From: Pseudoblastomonas marina
Lineage (GTDB): Bacteria; Pseudomonadota; Alphaproteobacteria; Sphingomonadales; Sphingomonadaceae
Direction: 5' to 3'
Assembly (NCBI RefSeq): GCF_014641655.1
Contig: NZ_BMID01000001.1
Span: forward strand, 2,074,427-2,138,426
Length of the DNA: 64,000 bases
Position numbers and translations under genes: made by a program. Each line of letters opens with the position of its first letter. Positions within the stretch are counted from its first letter, which is position 1. Under the pieces are notes generated by a model. It did not search any database, was not told the DNA's origin, and saw only the letters and a list, made by a program, of their open reading frames with translations. Below are positions 63,977 through 64,000 of the stretch, piece by piece.

Positions 63977-64000
63977 ATGGCAACAGCCGCCGCCGGCCAG
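63977..64000 (+). CDS. Start of a gene cut by the window end
   Basis: ATG 63977 follows a strong GGGGGGAG ribosome binding site at nine bases and encodes MATAAAGQ up to the last base. The product cannot be identified. The 60 bases before it show no gene. Confidence 0.45.

Noticed and set aside
1-64000. CRISPR array
   Set aside because: No series of regularly spaced identical repeats was seen on either strand, and there is no cas gene.

Overview
The window is 64 kb of high-GC alphaproteobacterial chromosome. The core genes point to the order Sphingomonadales, most likely an Erythrobacter-like marine genus. Pointers include a DUF1134 protein, a COQ9-family protein, a DUF1465 (RcdA-like) protein, paired YdcH/DUF465 proteins, a ubiquinol-cytochrome c chaperone next to a DUF177 protein, and the short TTCGACAGGCTCAG-type repeat seen in sphingomonads. 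The genus is inferred from gene content and codon style only.

Left core region (1-27,250). It opens with a truncated Wzx-type flippase and a family 2 glycosyltransferase. Next come a retropepsin-like protease, an Atm1-type ABC exporter, a large M16 peptidase, a SulP transporter and an OmpA-like protein that ends in a strong terminator. The minus-strand genes bamE, hslV and hslU follow, with an RpoH-like promoter directly in front of hslV. Then come the cytochrome bc1 chaperone, a DUF177 protein, ssb, feoAB with a possible Fur box, a COQ9 protein, an ankyrin-repeat protein, SCO, YcgN and YgjP-like proteins, and ribD-ribE. An AraC regulator with a Tat-type metallopeptidase, a GNAT enzyme, an aromatic aminotransferase and a DUF1134 protein close the region at a tRNA-Ser(GCT).

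Genomic island (27,330-52,690). A tyrosine integrase lies directly after the tRNA. The last 17 bases spanning the tRNA 3' end and its edge recur exactly about 25.3 kb away, so both attachment sites can be proposed. The island carries four modules. (1) A MarR/UbiB-kinase pair diverges from an EmrA-EmrB-NodT efflux operon and is followed by a thioesterase/hydrolase pair; the same 21-bp operator-like sequence lies in front of both blocks. (2) A MobF relaxase-helicase and a small accessory protein sit beside a long palindrome that may be oriT; no type IV secretion genes are present, so this looks like an integrative mobilizable element. (3) A tightly coupled three-gene defence-like operon encodes a DUF262/HNH nuclease, an MmeI-type restriction-methylation enzyme and an 1,840-residue SF1 helicase with Vsr-like nuclease, Mrr-N-like and DUF3320-like parts. 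(4) A hipBA toxin-antitoxin pair has three operator-like palindromes spaced 49-50 bp apart.

Right core region (52,691-64,000). A transglutaminase-like protein and an L,D-transpeptidase are followed by the minus-strand genes rodZ-like, cpoB and tilS; tilS appears to start at ATT. Then come ptsP (EI-Ntr), two small YdcH proteins, an RcdA-like protein, glpK, a metallo-beta-lactamase-fold hydrolase, a DUF4230 protein and the first codons of one more gene.

The strongest candidate for an under-described system is the three-gene nuclease/methylase/helicase operon at 40,476-50,722, carried on an apparently mobilizable island. Coordinates and translations come directly from the sequence. Family names rest on motif recognition without database searches.
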